DNA from: an uncultured Lachnospiraceae bacterium
Lineage (GTDB): Bacteria; Bacillota_A; Clostridia; Lachnospirales; Lachnospiraceae
DNA: 9,774 bases
NCBI GenBank assembly: GCA_902783205.1
Contig: CACZQE010000374.1
Coordinates: 1 to 9,774 of the forward strand
Direction of reading: 5' to 3'
The notes beneath the pieces are model-generated. The model saw only the letters and a program-made list of their open reading frames with translations. It made no database searches and had not been told where the DNA came from. Within the stretch, counting starts at the first letter, position 1. Every line of letters begins with the position of its first letter. Below are positions 1 to 7,540 of this stretch, one piece after another. Made by a program: the position numbers and the translations under genes.

Positions 1-851
1 GAGTATCCGTCACAGACCGCATAGTGCTCCTGGCCTTTTCCGTTATCTACAAGGGCGCCGTAAGCTGTATGGGCAAGGCTCATCCTTGATTCCGGAGAGT
101 TTTCGTTCTCCAGGACATCGTAGTCATAGATGACCAGATCGATCAGCTTATCATGAATAGCCAGAGCCTTTTCATAATCGGACCCGTTCATGTCGATATC
201 CGAGAGGAACTCATTTACAGCATTGTTGAAGGCAGTCATCTGTGTCTCAAACTCTGCGAACGGCTCGTTCATATGGAAATAGATCTTGTAGGAAGTATCA
301 GTTTCCTTGATGTAGCTTACATCAATGCTGGCCTCACAGCCGTTATAGAGCCAGAAAAGCTCAGGATGGTCATACATAAGACCGTAGTAGGAACGGAAAT
401 ACATACGGATGAAATCTTCACCGTTAGGATCCAGTTCCGTGTAGAAAACGGCGATATTGTTGGTATCCTGAGGATCCTGTGCCACCTGGTACATTGCATC
501 ATACATACCCTGGGCATCCGCATCCATCTGCTCATAATAATAGAAATGCTGCGAATTGTTGATCAGGAGCTGCTCTTCTCCCAGTGCCGGCGTATAGGCA
601 CGCATAGCCTTGTCGGCCCTCGCTGCATCCGCCTCGGAATACTCTTCCGTATCCTTATCTTCCATCACAAAAAGTCCGCCTGTCGGCATATTGCCGGCAT
701 TGAGAACCTTTGCGTCACCCTCGGATACATCCACAGCCTGGGTGCTTGCAGTTTCTGCCGGAGCCTTGTTTGCAGCGCCGCCGCAGCCCGCAAGTACGGA
801 TGTTGCCGTGATCACGGCCGCAACTAGGACAGCCAGTTTCTTTCTTATCAT
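1..851 (-). CDS. Lipoprotein with transglutaminase-like domain (C-terminus beyond left edge)
   Basis: Open frame of 283 codons from ATG at 851 to the window edge with no stop, so the gene is cut. The N-terminus is a lipoprotein signal: MIRKK, a hydrophobic stretch, then the lipobox L-A-G-C with Cys23 as the predicted lipidated residue, followed by a Gly/Ala/Thr-rich linker. The protein is therefore probably anchored outside the cell membrane. Residues near 235-283 resemble the start of a transglutaminase-like (papain-fold) domain: a KALAIHDKLID helix, then AYGALVDNGKGQ and VCDGY, in which Cys280 would be the catalytic cysteine. The His and Asp of the triad would lie beyond the edge, so activity cannot be judged. 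The RBS is excellent (GAGGAGGGGG, about 7 nt before ATG). It lies downstream of ysxC on the same strand but has its own promoter. Substrate is unknown; proteins of this family may be protein-modifying, proteolytic or structural. Confidence 0.8.
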   Translation of the reverse strand, partial: MIRKKLAVLVAAVITATSVLAGCGGAANKAPAETASTQAVDVSEGDAKVLNAGNMPTGGLFVMEDKDTEEYSEADAARADKAMRAYTPALGEEQLLINNSQHFYYYEQMDADAQGMYDAMYQVAQDPQDTNNIAVFYTELDPNGEDFIRMYFRSYYGLMYDHPELFWLYNGCEASIDVSYIKETDTSYKIYFHMNEPFAEFETQMTAFNNAVNEFLSDIDMNGSDYEKALAIHDKLIDLVIYDYDVLENENSPESRMSLAHTAYGALVDNGKGQEHYAVCDGY

Positions 852-901
852 ATGTCCCCCTCCTCTGTCTCCTCTTAATTATTTAGTCATAATCAACAGA
901 A

Positions 902-934
902 AATGATACATTTTGTCTTTTTTATTGTATCATT
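902..934 (-). promoter_or_regulatory. Inverted repeat overlapping the lipoprotein promoter -10
   Basis: Perfect 9-bp arms AATGATACA (902-910) and TGTATCATT (926-934) separated by 15 nt. One arm overlaps the -10 box (924-929); the other falls about 8-16 nt downstream of the expected start. This is a plausible operator. As RNA it would be an AT-rich hairpin with only a TTTT after it, so it is at best a weak terminator for ysxC. Confidence 0.5.
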
Positions 935-952
935 GAAACATAATTATGACAA
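924..952 (-). promoter_or_regulatory. Sigma-A-type promoter of the lipoprotein gene
   Basis: Reading the minus strand: -35 TTGTCA (947-952, 5 of 6 to consensus), a 17-nt spacer, and -10 TACAAT (924-929, 5 of 6) preceded by TGA, giving an extended -10. The expected start is near 917, leaving a leader of about 66 nt. The -35 lies in the last codons of ysxC and the spacer contains its stop codon. Confidence 0.75.
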
Positions 953-1540
953 GTCGGGAAGGACATACTCTTCCATAAGAGACCAGATTTCCTCTCTTCC
1001 CTGTCCCGTAACGGAGGAGAAGGGAATCATGGGTACACCTTCAACAACCTTCAGTGTATCCCGGATCAGCTTCATCTGTTTTCCGACCTGGCTCCGTTTG
1101 ATCTTATCAAGTTTGGTGGCAATGATAGCCGGCGAAAAACCGTTGCTTAAGATCCACCTGTACATGGTCACATCGTTATCTGTCGGTTTATGGCGGATAT
1201 CGATCAGGAGAAAGACCATCCTGAGCTGGCGGGATGTGTGCAGATAGTTTTCGATCATGGGCCCCCACTTGGCCGTCACGGATTTGGACACCTTGGCGTA
1301 TCCGTATCCGGGAAGGTCCACGATATACATCTGCCTGTTGACATTGTAAAAATTGATGGTCTGGGTCTTTCCGGGCTGTCCGGATGTCCTTGCCAGCTTC
1401 TTCCGGTTGACCAGACAATTGATCAGAGAGGATTTTCCCACATTGGATTTGCCGGCAAAGGCCGCCTCCGGCAGCCGGTTGTCAGGCAGTTTGCTGGTAA
1501 TACCGCACACTGTTTCCAGATTGACTTCTTTGATGATCAT
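944..1540 (-). CDS. ysxC: Ribosome biogenesis GTP-binding protein YsxC/YihA (EngB)
   Basis: Full-length 198-residue GTPase of the TRAFAC/Era-like EngB family, which acts in the cytoplasm in late assembly of the 50S ribosomal subunit. The G motifs are in order: G1 GKSNVGKSS (30-38), G2 with Thr59/Thr61 in GKTQT, G3 DLPGYG (75-80), G4 TKLDK (142-146) and G5 SSV (175-177). All key nucleotide-binding residues are intact and the length matches the family (about 195-205). It is the last gene of the tig-clpP-clpX-lon-ysxC cluster, 30 nt after the lon stop; lon-ysxC adjacency is well known in Bacillus and Clostridia. The region before ATG is purine-rich (GAGAGAAAGA) but lacks a canonical Shine-Dalgarno, so translation may be modest or coupled to lon. 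No other in-frame start fits, because G1 begins at residue 30. Confidence 0.96.
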   Translation of the reverse strand: MIIKEVNLETVCGITSKLPDNRLPEAAFAGKSNVGKSSLINCLVNRKKLARTSGQPGKTQTINFYNVNRQMYIVDLPGYGYAKVSKSVTAKWGPMIENYLHTSRQLRMVFLLIDIRHKPTDNDVTMYRWILSNGFSPAIIATKLDKIKRSQVGKQMKLIRDTLKVVEGVPMIPFSSVTGQGREEIWSLMEEYVLPDLS

Positions 1541-1570
1541 TCTTTCTCTCTCTTTCTCCCGGATCCGGAT

Positions 1571-3886
1571 TTACTGCTGCTTTTCAACAAATGCTTTCCG
1601 GATCACGTCGTCCATGGTCTCCACATAAACAATCTGCATATCTCCGGTAATCTCCTCATCCAGGTCCCGTATATGGCGGCTGTTCCGGCCGGGCACCAGG
1701 ACTTCCGTGATACCGGCATTCTTTGCTGCCAGCAGTTTCTCCTTAAGTCCGCCTACAGGCAGGACCTTGCCCCGGAGAGTGATCTCCCCTGTCATGGCCA
1801 GGTCACCCCGGACCGGAATCCCGGTAATGGCTGACAGCATGGCCAGAGCCATGGTAATACCCGCGGAGGGTCCGTCCTTGGGAACAGCTCCTTCCGGTAT
1901 GTGAAGATGGATATCATGCTTTTCAAAATAGTCGGCTTCCACATCATAGGCGGAGGCTGCCGACCTTACATAGGAAAGGGCGATCTGGGCTGATTCACGC
2001 ATAACGTCGCCCATCCTTCCCGTCAGTTCCAGCTTTCCTTTTCCGGGCATGGTGCTGACTTCTATGATCAGGGTATCCCCGCCCACGCTGGTCCATGCCA
2101 GGCCGCGGACCATACCGGTCCTGGGCGGTGTAGCCGCATCGTCTTCCTCAAAGGGCGCGATTCCCAGCAGGTCTTCCAGATGGTCCTCTGTAATCTGCCA
2201 GGTTTCCTTTCCTTCCACCAGCCTGCGGGCAGTTTTGTGCATGAGCCGGGCGATATTACGCTCCAGGCTCCGCACGCCGGCCTCCCTTGTGTAACCGTGG
2301 ATCAGGGCTCTGATCACCTCATCGCTTAAGCTGACCTGGTCGTCCCCCAGCCCGCTGGCCTTTCTCTGCTTGGGAATCAGGTATTTCTGGGCTATGTGGA
2401 TCTTTTCGTTTTCCGTGTAGCCGGACAGCTCTATGATCTCCATCCTGTCCCTTAAGGGCGGAGCGATGGGAGCCAGATCATTAGCAGTCGCTATAAAAAG
2501 GACTTCGCTCAGGTCCAGGGGAACTTCCAGAAAATGATCCCGGAACCTGACATTCTGTTCTCCGTCCAGAACCTCCAGCAGGGCCGAGGCCGTATCCCCT
2601 TTGTAATCACTGCTCACTTTGTCGATTTCATCCAGGAGCATGAGGGGGTTCTTGACGCCTGCCGCCCTGATGCCCTCGGCGATCCGTCCAGGCATGGCTC
2701 CCACATAGGTCTTCCTGTGTCCGCGGATTTCCGCCTCATCCCGAACGCCTCCCAGAGAAATACGTACGTATTTCTTGTTGACCGCTCTGGCCACGGATCT
2801 GGCCACAGAAGTCTTACCGGTACCGGGCGGTCCGACCAGACAGAGGATGGGCGTCTCCGGATTCCTGGTAAGAGACCGGACAGCCAGATAATCCATGATT
2901 CTGTCCTTGACTTTATCAAGTCCATAGTGGTCTTCCTCCAGGATCTCCATGGCCCGGTTCAGGTCTTTATTGTCACGGGATGCCTTGTTCCAGGGCATCT
3001 CCAGCATGGTTTCGATATAGTTGCGCATGACAGTGCTCTCGGCAGCCACGCCCGGAACAGCCTTGAAACGGAGTATTTCCTTACGGATCTTTTCTTTTAC
3101 TTTGGCGGATGCCTTGAGCTTTTCAAGGCGCTCCATGTATTCATCCGCCTCGGATCCGATATCGGCTTCTCCCAGTTCCTCCCGTATCACCTTGATCTGT
3201 TCCCGCAGAATATAGTCTTTCTGATTCTTATCCACACTGACCTTGACTTTGCGGCTGATCTCATTGCGCAGATCGCTGATCCTGGTCTCACGCTGCAGCC
3301 AGATCATGAGCATCTCCGCCTGTTTTTCCGCATCCGTCTCCTCCAGAAACTCCTGTTTTCTGACAAGTTCAAAAGGAAGATTGGATATGATCTCGTTCAT
3401 AAGGGGAAGGAAGGCATGATCCTCCAGAGCCTTCTGGATTCCCGGGCTTGTCATGCCCGGATTCCTGGAAAGGAAATCATCCAGATATTCAACCATCATG
3501 CGGAAGAGAACCGTTTCCCTGTCTCCCTCGGGTATATTGCAGGGTTCCAGATCTTCAACCTCGGCGATCAGGCAGTTTCCGTCCTGATTCAGAATCTTAT
3601 GTATGTTTACTCTCGAAATGCCCTGGGCAAAAACCCTCAGCGTACCCTGGCCGCCTTTTACCATCTGCAGGACCTTGGCAACCGTGCCCACCCGGTAGAG
3701 CTCATCTGTACCGGGATTCTCGTCCACAGCGTTGATCTGGGCGGTCAGAACAATCATCTGATCAGTACTGACAGCCTCCTCCAGAGTCCGTATGGACCGC
3801 TTTGAGGACAGCTCAAACATGGCTGCCGTGTCAGGGCAGACGACCCTGGCCCGAAGGGGCAGAAGGGGAAGTTTTCTAATCTCCAA
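1571..3886 (-). CDS. lon: ATP-dependent protease Lon (LonA type)
   Basis: Cytoplasmic hexameric AAA+ serine protease that degrades misfolded and regulatory proteins. With the TTG start at 3886 it has 771 residues, normal for LonA. The order is an N-terminal substrate-binding domain opening with [11 protein letters not shown] (to about 195), a charged helical region (about 200-300), an AAA+ module with Walker A GPPGTGKT (Lys358) and Walker B LLDEID (Asp419/Glu420), then a protease domain with PKDGPSAG (Ser674) and GGLKEK (Lys717), the Ser-Lys dyad. Start choice: AAAGGAG sits 7 nt before TTG 3886, and [12 protein letters not shown] fits the family N-terminus. An ATG ten codons upstream (3916) has no Shine-Dalgarno and lies in a hairpin loop. 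The gene lies between clpX and ysxC; the gap of about 136 nt before it suggests extra control or a separate promoter. Confidence 0.96.
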   Translation of the reverse strand: MEIRKLPLLPLRARVVCPDTAAMFELSSKRSIRTLEEAVSTDQMIVLTAQINAVDENPGTDELYRVGTVAKVLQMVKGGQGTLRVFAQGISRVNIHKILNQDGNCLIAEVEDLEPCNIPEGDRETVLFRMMVEYLDDFLSRNPGMTSPGIQKALEDHAFLPLMNEIISNLPFELVRKQEFLEETDAEKQAEMLMIWLQRETRISDLRNEISRKVKVSVDKNQKDYILREQIKVIREELGEADIGSEADEYMERLEKLKASAKVKEKIRKEILRFKAVPGVAAESTVMRNYIETMLEMPWNKASRDNKDLNRAMEILEEDHYGLDKVKDRIMDYLAVRSLTRNPETPILCLVGPPGTGKTSVARSVARAVNKKYVRISLGGVRDEAEIRGHRKTYVGAMPGRIAEGIRAAGVKNPLMLLDEIDKVSSDYKGDTASALLEVLDGEQNVRFRDHFLEVPLDLSEVLFIATANDLAPIAPPLRDRMEIIELSGYTENEKIHIAQKYLIPKQRKASGLGDDQVSLSDEVIRALIHGYTREAGVRSLERNIARLMHKTARRLVEGKETWQITEDHLEDLLGIAPFEEDDAATPPRTGMVRGLAWTSVGGDTLIIEVSTMPGKGKLELTGRMGDVMRESAQIALSYVRSAASAYDVEADYFEKHDIHLHIPEGAVPKDGPSAGITMALAMLSAITGIPVRGDLAMTGEITLRGKVLPVGGLKEKLLAAKNAGITEVLVPGRNSRHIRDLDEEITGDMQIVYVETMDDVIRKAFVEKQQ

Positions 3887-3901
3887 CAGTTTTCTCCTTT
3901 C

Positions 3902-3926
3902 CCTGCGGCGGATCATAAGCCGCAGG
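3902..3926 (-). promoter_or_regulatory. Hairpin/dyad directly upstream of the lon ribosome binding site
   Basis: Perfect 8-bp arms CCTGCGGC (3902-3909) and GCCGCAGG (3919-3926) around a 9-nt loop. As RNA the stem ends one nucleotide before the AAAGGAG that serves the TTG start, and its loop holds the upstream ATG at 3916. As DNA the loop contains a TATGAT -10-like element, so it could equally be an operator. There is no U-tract, so it is not an intrinsic terminator. Confidence 0.55.
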
Positions 3927-3939
3927 CATCTATGTGCAA
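3912..3939 (-). promoter_or_regulatory. Possible weak lon promoter
   Basis: On the minus strand, TTGCAC (3934-3939), a 16-nt spacer and TATGAT (3912-3917, 5 of 6 to TATAAT). The -35 matches only in its TTG. If used, the start would be near 3905 and the leader only about 20 nt. The -10 lies in the centre of the 3902-3926 inverted repeat. Offered as a candidate only. Confidence 0.3.
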
Positions 3940-3941
3940 GA

Positions 3942-3982
3942 GGCCGGTACAGCAGGACGAATCACGCGTCCCGGTACCGGCC
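3942..3982 (-). other. Long GC-rich hairpin between clpX and lon
   Basis: Outer perfect 9-bp arms GGCCGGTAC (3942-3950) and GTACCGGCC (3974-3982) enclose an inner 5-bp stem GGACG/CGTCC (3955-3959 / 3967-3971) with a 7-nt loop, joined by a small asymmetric internal loop. It lies about 40 nt after the clpX stop. No T-run follows on either strand, so a classical terminator is unlikely. It could stabilise the clpX 3' end, mark a processing site, or attenuate read-through into lon. Confidence 0.6.
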
Positions 3983-4022
3983 CTAATAATCATACTTTGT
4001 CCGGGGAACGGTTATCCGATCC

Positions 4023-5321
4023 TCAGGCAATCTCATTATTGTTCTTTTTCACTCTCTTCTTGACGGCAGGCTTCTTTGGTGCCGGTTCCGTATGATAGGT
4101 CAGAATCGGAGGCTCCAGGCCTTCCACCGCCTCTTTGGTGATCGTACATGTCGCGGCCAGTTCATCTGAAGGAATCTCGTACATCTGTTCCAGAACAACT
4201 CCCTCCATGATGGACCGCAGGCCTCTGGCCCCTGTATTGCGGGCAATGGCTTTGGCAGCGATCGCCTGCAGAGCATCCTCCGTGAAGGAAAGCTCCACAC
4301 CGTCCATTTCAAAGAGTTTCTGATACTGTTTGACCAGAGCGCTTCTGGGCTCTGTCAGAATCCGGATCAGGGCCTCTTCATCCAGAGGATTCAGGGATAC
4401 ATTGATGGGAACACGGCCGATAAACTCCGGAATCAATCCGTATTTTACGAAGTCTTCCGGAAGTACCTGGCGCAGAAGCATTCCCAGATCCTTCTTTCTC
4501 TGTTCCTCTATATCTGCCAGGAATCCCATGGACTTCTTGCCTATCCTGTTCTCAATAATCTTTTCCAGGCCGTCAAATGCGCCGCCGCAGATAAAGAGAA
4601 TATTGGTCGTATCGATCTGAATGAACTCCTGGTGGGGATGCTTTCTTCCGCCCTGGGGCGGAACAGAGGCAACCGTTCCCTCAATGATCTTCAGCAGTGC
4701 CTGCTGAACGCCTTCACCGGATACATCCCTGGTGATGGAAGTATTCTCGGACTTCCTGGTGATCTTGTCGATCTCATCAATGTAGATGATTCCGGTCTGT
4801 GCCCGCTCAATATCGTAATCTGCCGCCTGGATCAGCTTTAAAAGGATATTCTCCACATCTTCGCCGACATAGCCGGCCTCGGTCAGAGCGGTGGCATCCG
4901 CTATGGCAAAGGGTACATTCAGCAGTCTTGCCAGAGTCTGGGCAAGAAGGGTCTTGCCGCAGCCTGTGGGACCGATCATGATGATATTGCTCTTCTGCAG
5001 TTCAACGTCATCCCCGACTGCAGAAAGGATTCTTTTGTAATGATTGTATACAGCAACGGAGAGTACCTTCTTGGCATCATCCTGCCCGATGACGTATTCA
5101 TCCAGAAATGCCTTCATTTCCTTAGGCTTGATCAGGTTGATATCCTGATTCTCCTCAATGACATCCTCGAACTCATCCTCGATGATCTCCGCGCATACGT
5201 CGATACACTCGTCGCAGATAAATACGCCCTTGGGTCCGGCAACCAGCTTGCGGACCTGATCCTGGGACTTTCCGCAGAAAGAACACTTATAGTGCTTTCC
5301 CGCATCAGAACGTGTTGTCAT
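4023..5321 (-). CDS. clpX: ATP-dependent Clp protease ATP-binding subunit ClpX
   Basis: AAA+ unfoldase that recognises substrates and feeds them into ClpP in the cytoplasm; 432 residues, close to the usual 410-430. The N-terminal zinc-binding domain has Cys13, Cys16, Cys36 and Cys39 (CSFC and CDEC). The AAA+ module has Walker A GPTGCGKT (117-124), the pore-1 GYVG loop (150-153) and Walker B IIYIDEID (178-185). The loop that docks on ClpP, usually IGF, reads MGF (265-267). The C-terminus carries a basic Lys/Pro/Val tail (about 413-432, with [11 protein letters not shown]) beyond the conserved domain. ATG at 5321 is preceded by GAGGTGA at good spacing, 14 nt after the clpP stop, so clpP and clpX are clearly one transcription unit. 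Confidence 0.98.
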   Translation of the reverse strand: MTTRSDAGKHYKCSFCGKSQDQVRKLVAGPKGVFICDECIDVCAEIIEDEFEDVIEENQDINLIKPKEMKAFLDEYVIGQDDAKKVLSVAVYNHYKRILSAVGDDVELQKSNIIMIGPTGCGKTLLAQTLARLLNVPFAIADATALTEAGYVGEDVENILLKLIQAADYDIERAQTGIIYIDEIDKITRKSENTSITRDVSGEGVQQALLKIIEGTVASVPPQGGRKHPHQEFIQIDTTNILFICGGAFDGLEKIIENRIGKKSMGFLADIEEQRKKDLGMLLRQVLPEDFVKYGLIPEFIGRVPINVSLNPLDEEALIRILTEPRSALVKQYQKLFEMDGVELSFTEDALQAIAAKAIARNTGARGLRSIMEGVVLEQMYEIPSDELAATCTITKEAVEGLEPPILTYHTEPAPKKPAVKKRVKKNNNEIA

Positions 5322-5335
5322 AAGCTGTCACCTCA

Positions 5336-5920
5336 CTAAGCTCTCTTTTCCACTACGATATCGATCAGACCGTACTCTTTGGCCTGCTCGGCTGTCATGT
5401 AATTGTCACGCTCCGTATCCTGTACGATCCGCTCATAGGGCTGGCCTGTGTTGGCGGCCAGGATCCGGTTGAGTTTCTCCTTTGTGTGCAGGATATGCTC
5501 AGCCACAATTTCAATGTCCGTAGCCTGTCCCTGGGCACCGCCCGAGGGCTGATGGATCATGATCTCGGCATTGGGGAGCGCCAGGCGTTTTCCTTTTGTT
5601 CCTCCCGCAAGAAGGAATGCGCCCATGCTGGCTGCCATTCCCATGCAGATGGTGGACACGTCGCATTTGACAAACTGCATTGTATCATAGATGGCCATAC
5701 CTGCGGATACGGATCCGCCGGGGCTCATGATATACAGGTTGATGTCCTTTTCCGGGTCCTCAGCCTCCAGGAAAAGAAGCTGGGATACCACCAGGCTTGC
5801 CGTTACGTCATTTACCTCTTCACCGAGGAAAATGATTCTTTCTTTAAGCAGCCTGGAAAAAATGTCATAGGATCTTTCTCCGTGGCTTGTCTGTTCAACA
5901 ACATAAGGTACTAAACTCAT
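5336..5920 (-). CDS. clpP: ATP-dependent Clp protease proteolytic subunit ClpP
   Basis: Serine protease subunit that forms a double heptameric chamber and degrades substrates delivered by ClpX or other Clp ATPases. At 194 residues it is the standard length. The catalytic triad is intact at the usual numbering: Ser98 in MAASMGA, His123 in MIHQPSGG and Asp172 in TERDNY. The oxyanion glycine motif SPGGSV (66-71) is present. The N-terminus [11 protein letters not shown] is typical, with at most a very short propeptide. The ATG at 5920 has a perfect GAGGAGG site 5-6 nt upstream. The gap to tig is 67 nt with no convincing promoter or terminator and no CtsR or CIRCE operator, so expression probably depends on the tig promoter. 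The adjacent clpX supplies its partner. Confidence 0.98.
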   Translation of the reverse strand: MSLVPYVVEQTSHGERSYDIFSRLLKERIIFLGEEVNDVTASLVVSQLLFLEAEDPEKDINLYIMSPGGSVSAGMAIYDTMQFVKCDVSTICMGMAASMGAFLLAGGTKGKRLALPNAEIMIHQPSGGAQGQATDIEIVAEHILHTKEKLNRILAANTGQPYERIVQDTERDNYMTAEQAKEYGLIDIVVEKRA

Positions 5921-5987
5921 AAATCCTCCTCATAAGTCAAATAAGGATATCAGGGGTGCTGAAACAGTCCGGAAACCAGGTTTTTGA

Positions 5988-7307
5988 TTATTCCTCTTCA
6001 AAGGCAAGCTCTTCTGTGGGCTCGGTGACCACTGCCTGGTCCAGAATAAAGGCGATTGCCTTCTGAACAGCGAGATCCTTCTTCATATTCTCTTTCTCAG
6101 CATCGCCCATAAAGGAAGCGATCTGATCTGCCTCCATCTGATACATGGAAGCCATTCTCTCAAACTCTTTCTGAAGATCTTCGTCGCCTGCCTCGATATT
6201 CTCAAGATCAGCGATCTTCTCCAGTACCAGACTTCCCTGGATCCTCTTCTCTGCATCCGGTCTCATCTGCTCGCGTACAGCGTCGAGATTCTGTCCGGAA
6301 TACTGCATATACTGCTCGAAGGAAAGACCCTGATAGGAAATTCTCTGCTTAAATTCCTCAACCATCTGGTCTACCTGGGACTCGATCATTGCATCCGGGA
6401 TATCCATCTGGGACTTCTCAACGATCTGTGCCAGAAGAGCGTTCTCCATTGCATTCTTTGCGGTTTCTTCCTTGCCGGCTGCGATATGGTCACGAATGCT
6501 CTGTTTGTATTCTTCAAGGGAATCGAACTCTGTCGTATCCTGTGCGAAATCATCATCGATCTCGGGAAGCTGCTTCTCCTTGATACCAAGAACCTTTACA
6601 TGGAAAACTGCGTCTTTGCCTGCAACTTCCTGGGAATGGTAAGTCTCGGGGAATGTTACTTCCACATCCTTCTCATCACCGATCTCCATGCCTACCAGCT
6701 GGTCTTCAAATGTATCGATGAAGGAGTGGGATCCGATCTCCAGCTGCTGATTGTCAGCTGTGCCGCCGCTGAAAGGAGCGCCGCCGATGGTTCCCTCATA
6801 ATTCAGGGTGATGATGTCGCCTTCTTTGACGGGTCTGTCCTCAATGGCAACTTCTCTGGCGTTCTGGTCCTGTGCCTTCTTAAGCTCAGCTTCGATCTCC
6901 TCTTCTGTTACCTCAACGGAATCCTTCTGAACCTCCAGGCCCTTGTATTCTCCAAGCACTACTTCCGGCTTTGTTGCTACTTCTGCAGTAAAGATGAAGT
7001 CCTCGCCCTTGCCGATCTGGACAACATCGATCTCCGGACGGGAAACGATATCCAGTCCCGACTCTTTTGCTGCTGCTTCGTATGCTTCCGGCATCAGATC
7101 ATTGGCTGCATCCTCGAAAAAGATGCCTTCGCCGTACATTTTCTCGATCATATTCTTGGGTGCTTTTCCCTTGCGGAATCCGGGAAGCGCGAAAGCTCCC
7201 TTTCTCCTGTTGTAAACCTTTGTCGTAGCCTTGGCAAAGTCTTTGGCATCCACTGTGATCGTAAGCTTGGCCATATTATGCTCTAACTTTTCAACCTGTA
7301 CACTCAT
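5988..7307 (-). CDS. tig: Trigger factor (ribosome-associated chaperone and peptidyl-prolyl isomerase)
   Basis: Chaperone that binds ribosomal protein uL23 at the exit tunnel and shields nascent chains. With ATG at 7307 it is 439 residues, typical of the family (about 425-450). Domains in order: the N-terminal ribosome-binding domain with the signature GFRKGK (43-48, Phe44-Arg45-Lys46 at exactly the E. coli positions), an FKBP-type PPIase domain (about 150-245, GDIITLNYEGTIGG), and a long helical C-terminal chaperone domain ending in an acidic Glu-rich tail. Start choice: MSVQVEKLEHN matches the family N-terminus and AAGGAGG lies 11 nt upstream. In-frame starts at 7328 (ATG) and 7349 (GTG) would add 7 or 14 unconserved residues and have poorer sites. 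It is the first gene of the quality-control operon, transcribed from the 7432-7460 promoter. Confidence 0.97.
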   Translation of the reverse strand: MSVQVEKLEHNMAKLTITVDAKDFAKATTKVYNRRKGAFALPGFRKGKAPKNMIEKMYGEGIFFEDAANDLMPEAYEAAAKESGLDIVSRPEIDVVQIGKGEDFIFTAEVATKPEVVLGEYKGLEVQKDSVEVTEEEIEAELKKAQDQNAREVAIEDRPVKEGDIITLNYEGTIGGAPFSGGTADNQQLEIGSHSFIDTFEDQLVGMEIGDEKDVEVTFPETYHSQEVAGKDAVFHVKVLGIKEKQLPEIDDDFAQDTTEFDSLEEYKQSIRDHIAAGKEETAKNAMENALLAQIVEKSQMDIPDAMIESQVDQMVEEFKQRISYQGLSFEQYMQYSGQNLDAVREQMRPDAEKRIQGSLVLEKIADLENIEAGDEDLQKEFERMASMYQMEADQIASFMGDAEKENMKKDLAVQKAIAFILDQAVVTEPTEELAFEEE

Positions 7308-7338
7308 GATTCCTGTATCCTCCTTCATGTTTCCTTTT

Positions 7339-7407
7339 TCACTTTTCACTCATATATACGTAAATGTATTCCATATAATACGGATAGAGCAGGTGCTGAT
7401 AATCCAT
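7339..7407 (-). other. Possible 22-codon tyrosine-rich leader ORF in the tig 5' leader
   Basis: ATG at 7407, preceded by AGGAG at a short 3-nt spacing, opens a frame of 22 codons ending in TGA at 7341-7339, before the tig start. Seven of 22 residues are tyrosine (3, 8, 10, 11, 14, 16, 18). It lies wholly inside the predicted tig transcript. AT-rich DNA gives TAT and TAC codons by chance, so coding is unproven. Confidence 0.25.
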
Positions 7408-7431
7408 TTTCTCCTATTAGCACATTTAGGC

Positions 7432-7460
7432 ATTATATCATGATAGAAAAACTCTGTCCA
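7432..7460 (-). promoter_or_regulatory. Promoter of the tig-clpP-clpX-lon-ysxC operon
   Basis: On the minus strand: -35 TGGACA (7455-7460, 5 of 6), a 17-nt spacer, and a perfect -10 TATAAT (7432-7437) preceded by TGA, an extended -10. The predicted start is near 7425, giving a leader of about 118 nt to the tig ATG. No CIRCE or CtsR operator is seen around it, consistent with housekeeping sigma-A expression. Confidence 0.8.
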
Positions 7461-7476
7461 CTCTTTTTTCGCTTTC

Positions 7477-7495
7477 GTATATGTTTGAAATATAC
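7477..7495. promoter_or_regulatory. Inverted repeat between the divergent promoters
   Basis: Arms GTATAT (7477-7482) and ATATAC (7490-7495) around 7 nt. It lies about 17 nt upstream of the tig -35 and about 46 nt upstream of the flavodiiron -10, so a protein bound here could act on either gene. The arms are short and AT-rich, so chance is possible. Confidence 0.3.
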
Positions 7496-7540
7496 AAGAA
7501 AACTATAAACATTTTTCGTGCATTTCAGCCTCTTTCTTAG

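Noticed and set aside
153..827. 224-codon open frame on the plus strand
   Set aside because: It is antisense to the lipoprotein gene, which has a clear lipobox, RBS and promoter on the other strand.
1559..1568. Palindrome CCGGATCCGG between lon and ysxC
   Set aside because: It is a 10-bp perfect palindrome with no loop and no supporting context; chance is likely.
1190..1834. 214-codon open frame on the plus strand spanning ysxC and lon
   Set aside because: It runs antisense across two well-supported genes and has no family resemblance.
2534..3805. 423-codon open frame on the plus strand
   Set aside because: It lies fully antisense inside lon, whose protein sequence is strongly conserved; the antisense product has no recognisable domain and no good ribosome binding site.
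3942..3982. Intrinsic terminator of clpX
   Set aside because: The stem is strong but no T-run follows on either strand, so I describe it as a hairpin of unknown role instead.
5930..5945. CtsR operator before clpP
   Set aside because: Only one TTTGAC half is present; the required tandem second heptamer is missing.
6486..7286. 266-codon open frame on the plus strand
   Set aside because: It is antisense to trigger factor, Cys/Leu/Phe-rich without domain features.
7436..7445. 10-bp palindrome TATCATGATA at the tig promoter
   Set aside because: It overlaps the extended -10 TGATATAAT and is short enough to be a by-product of that element.
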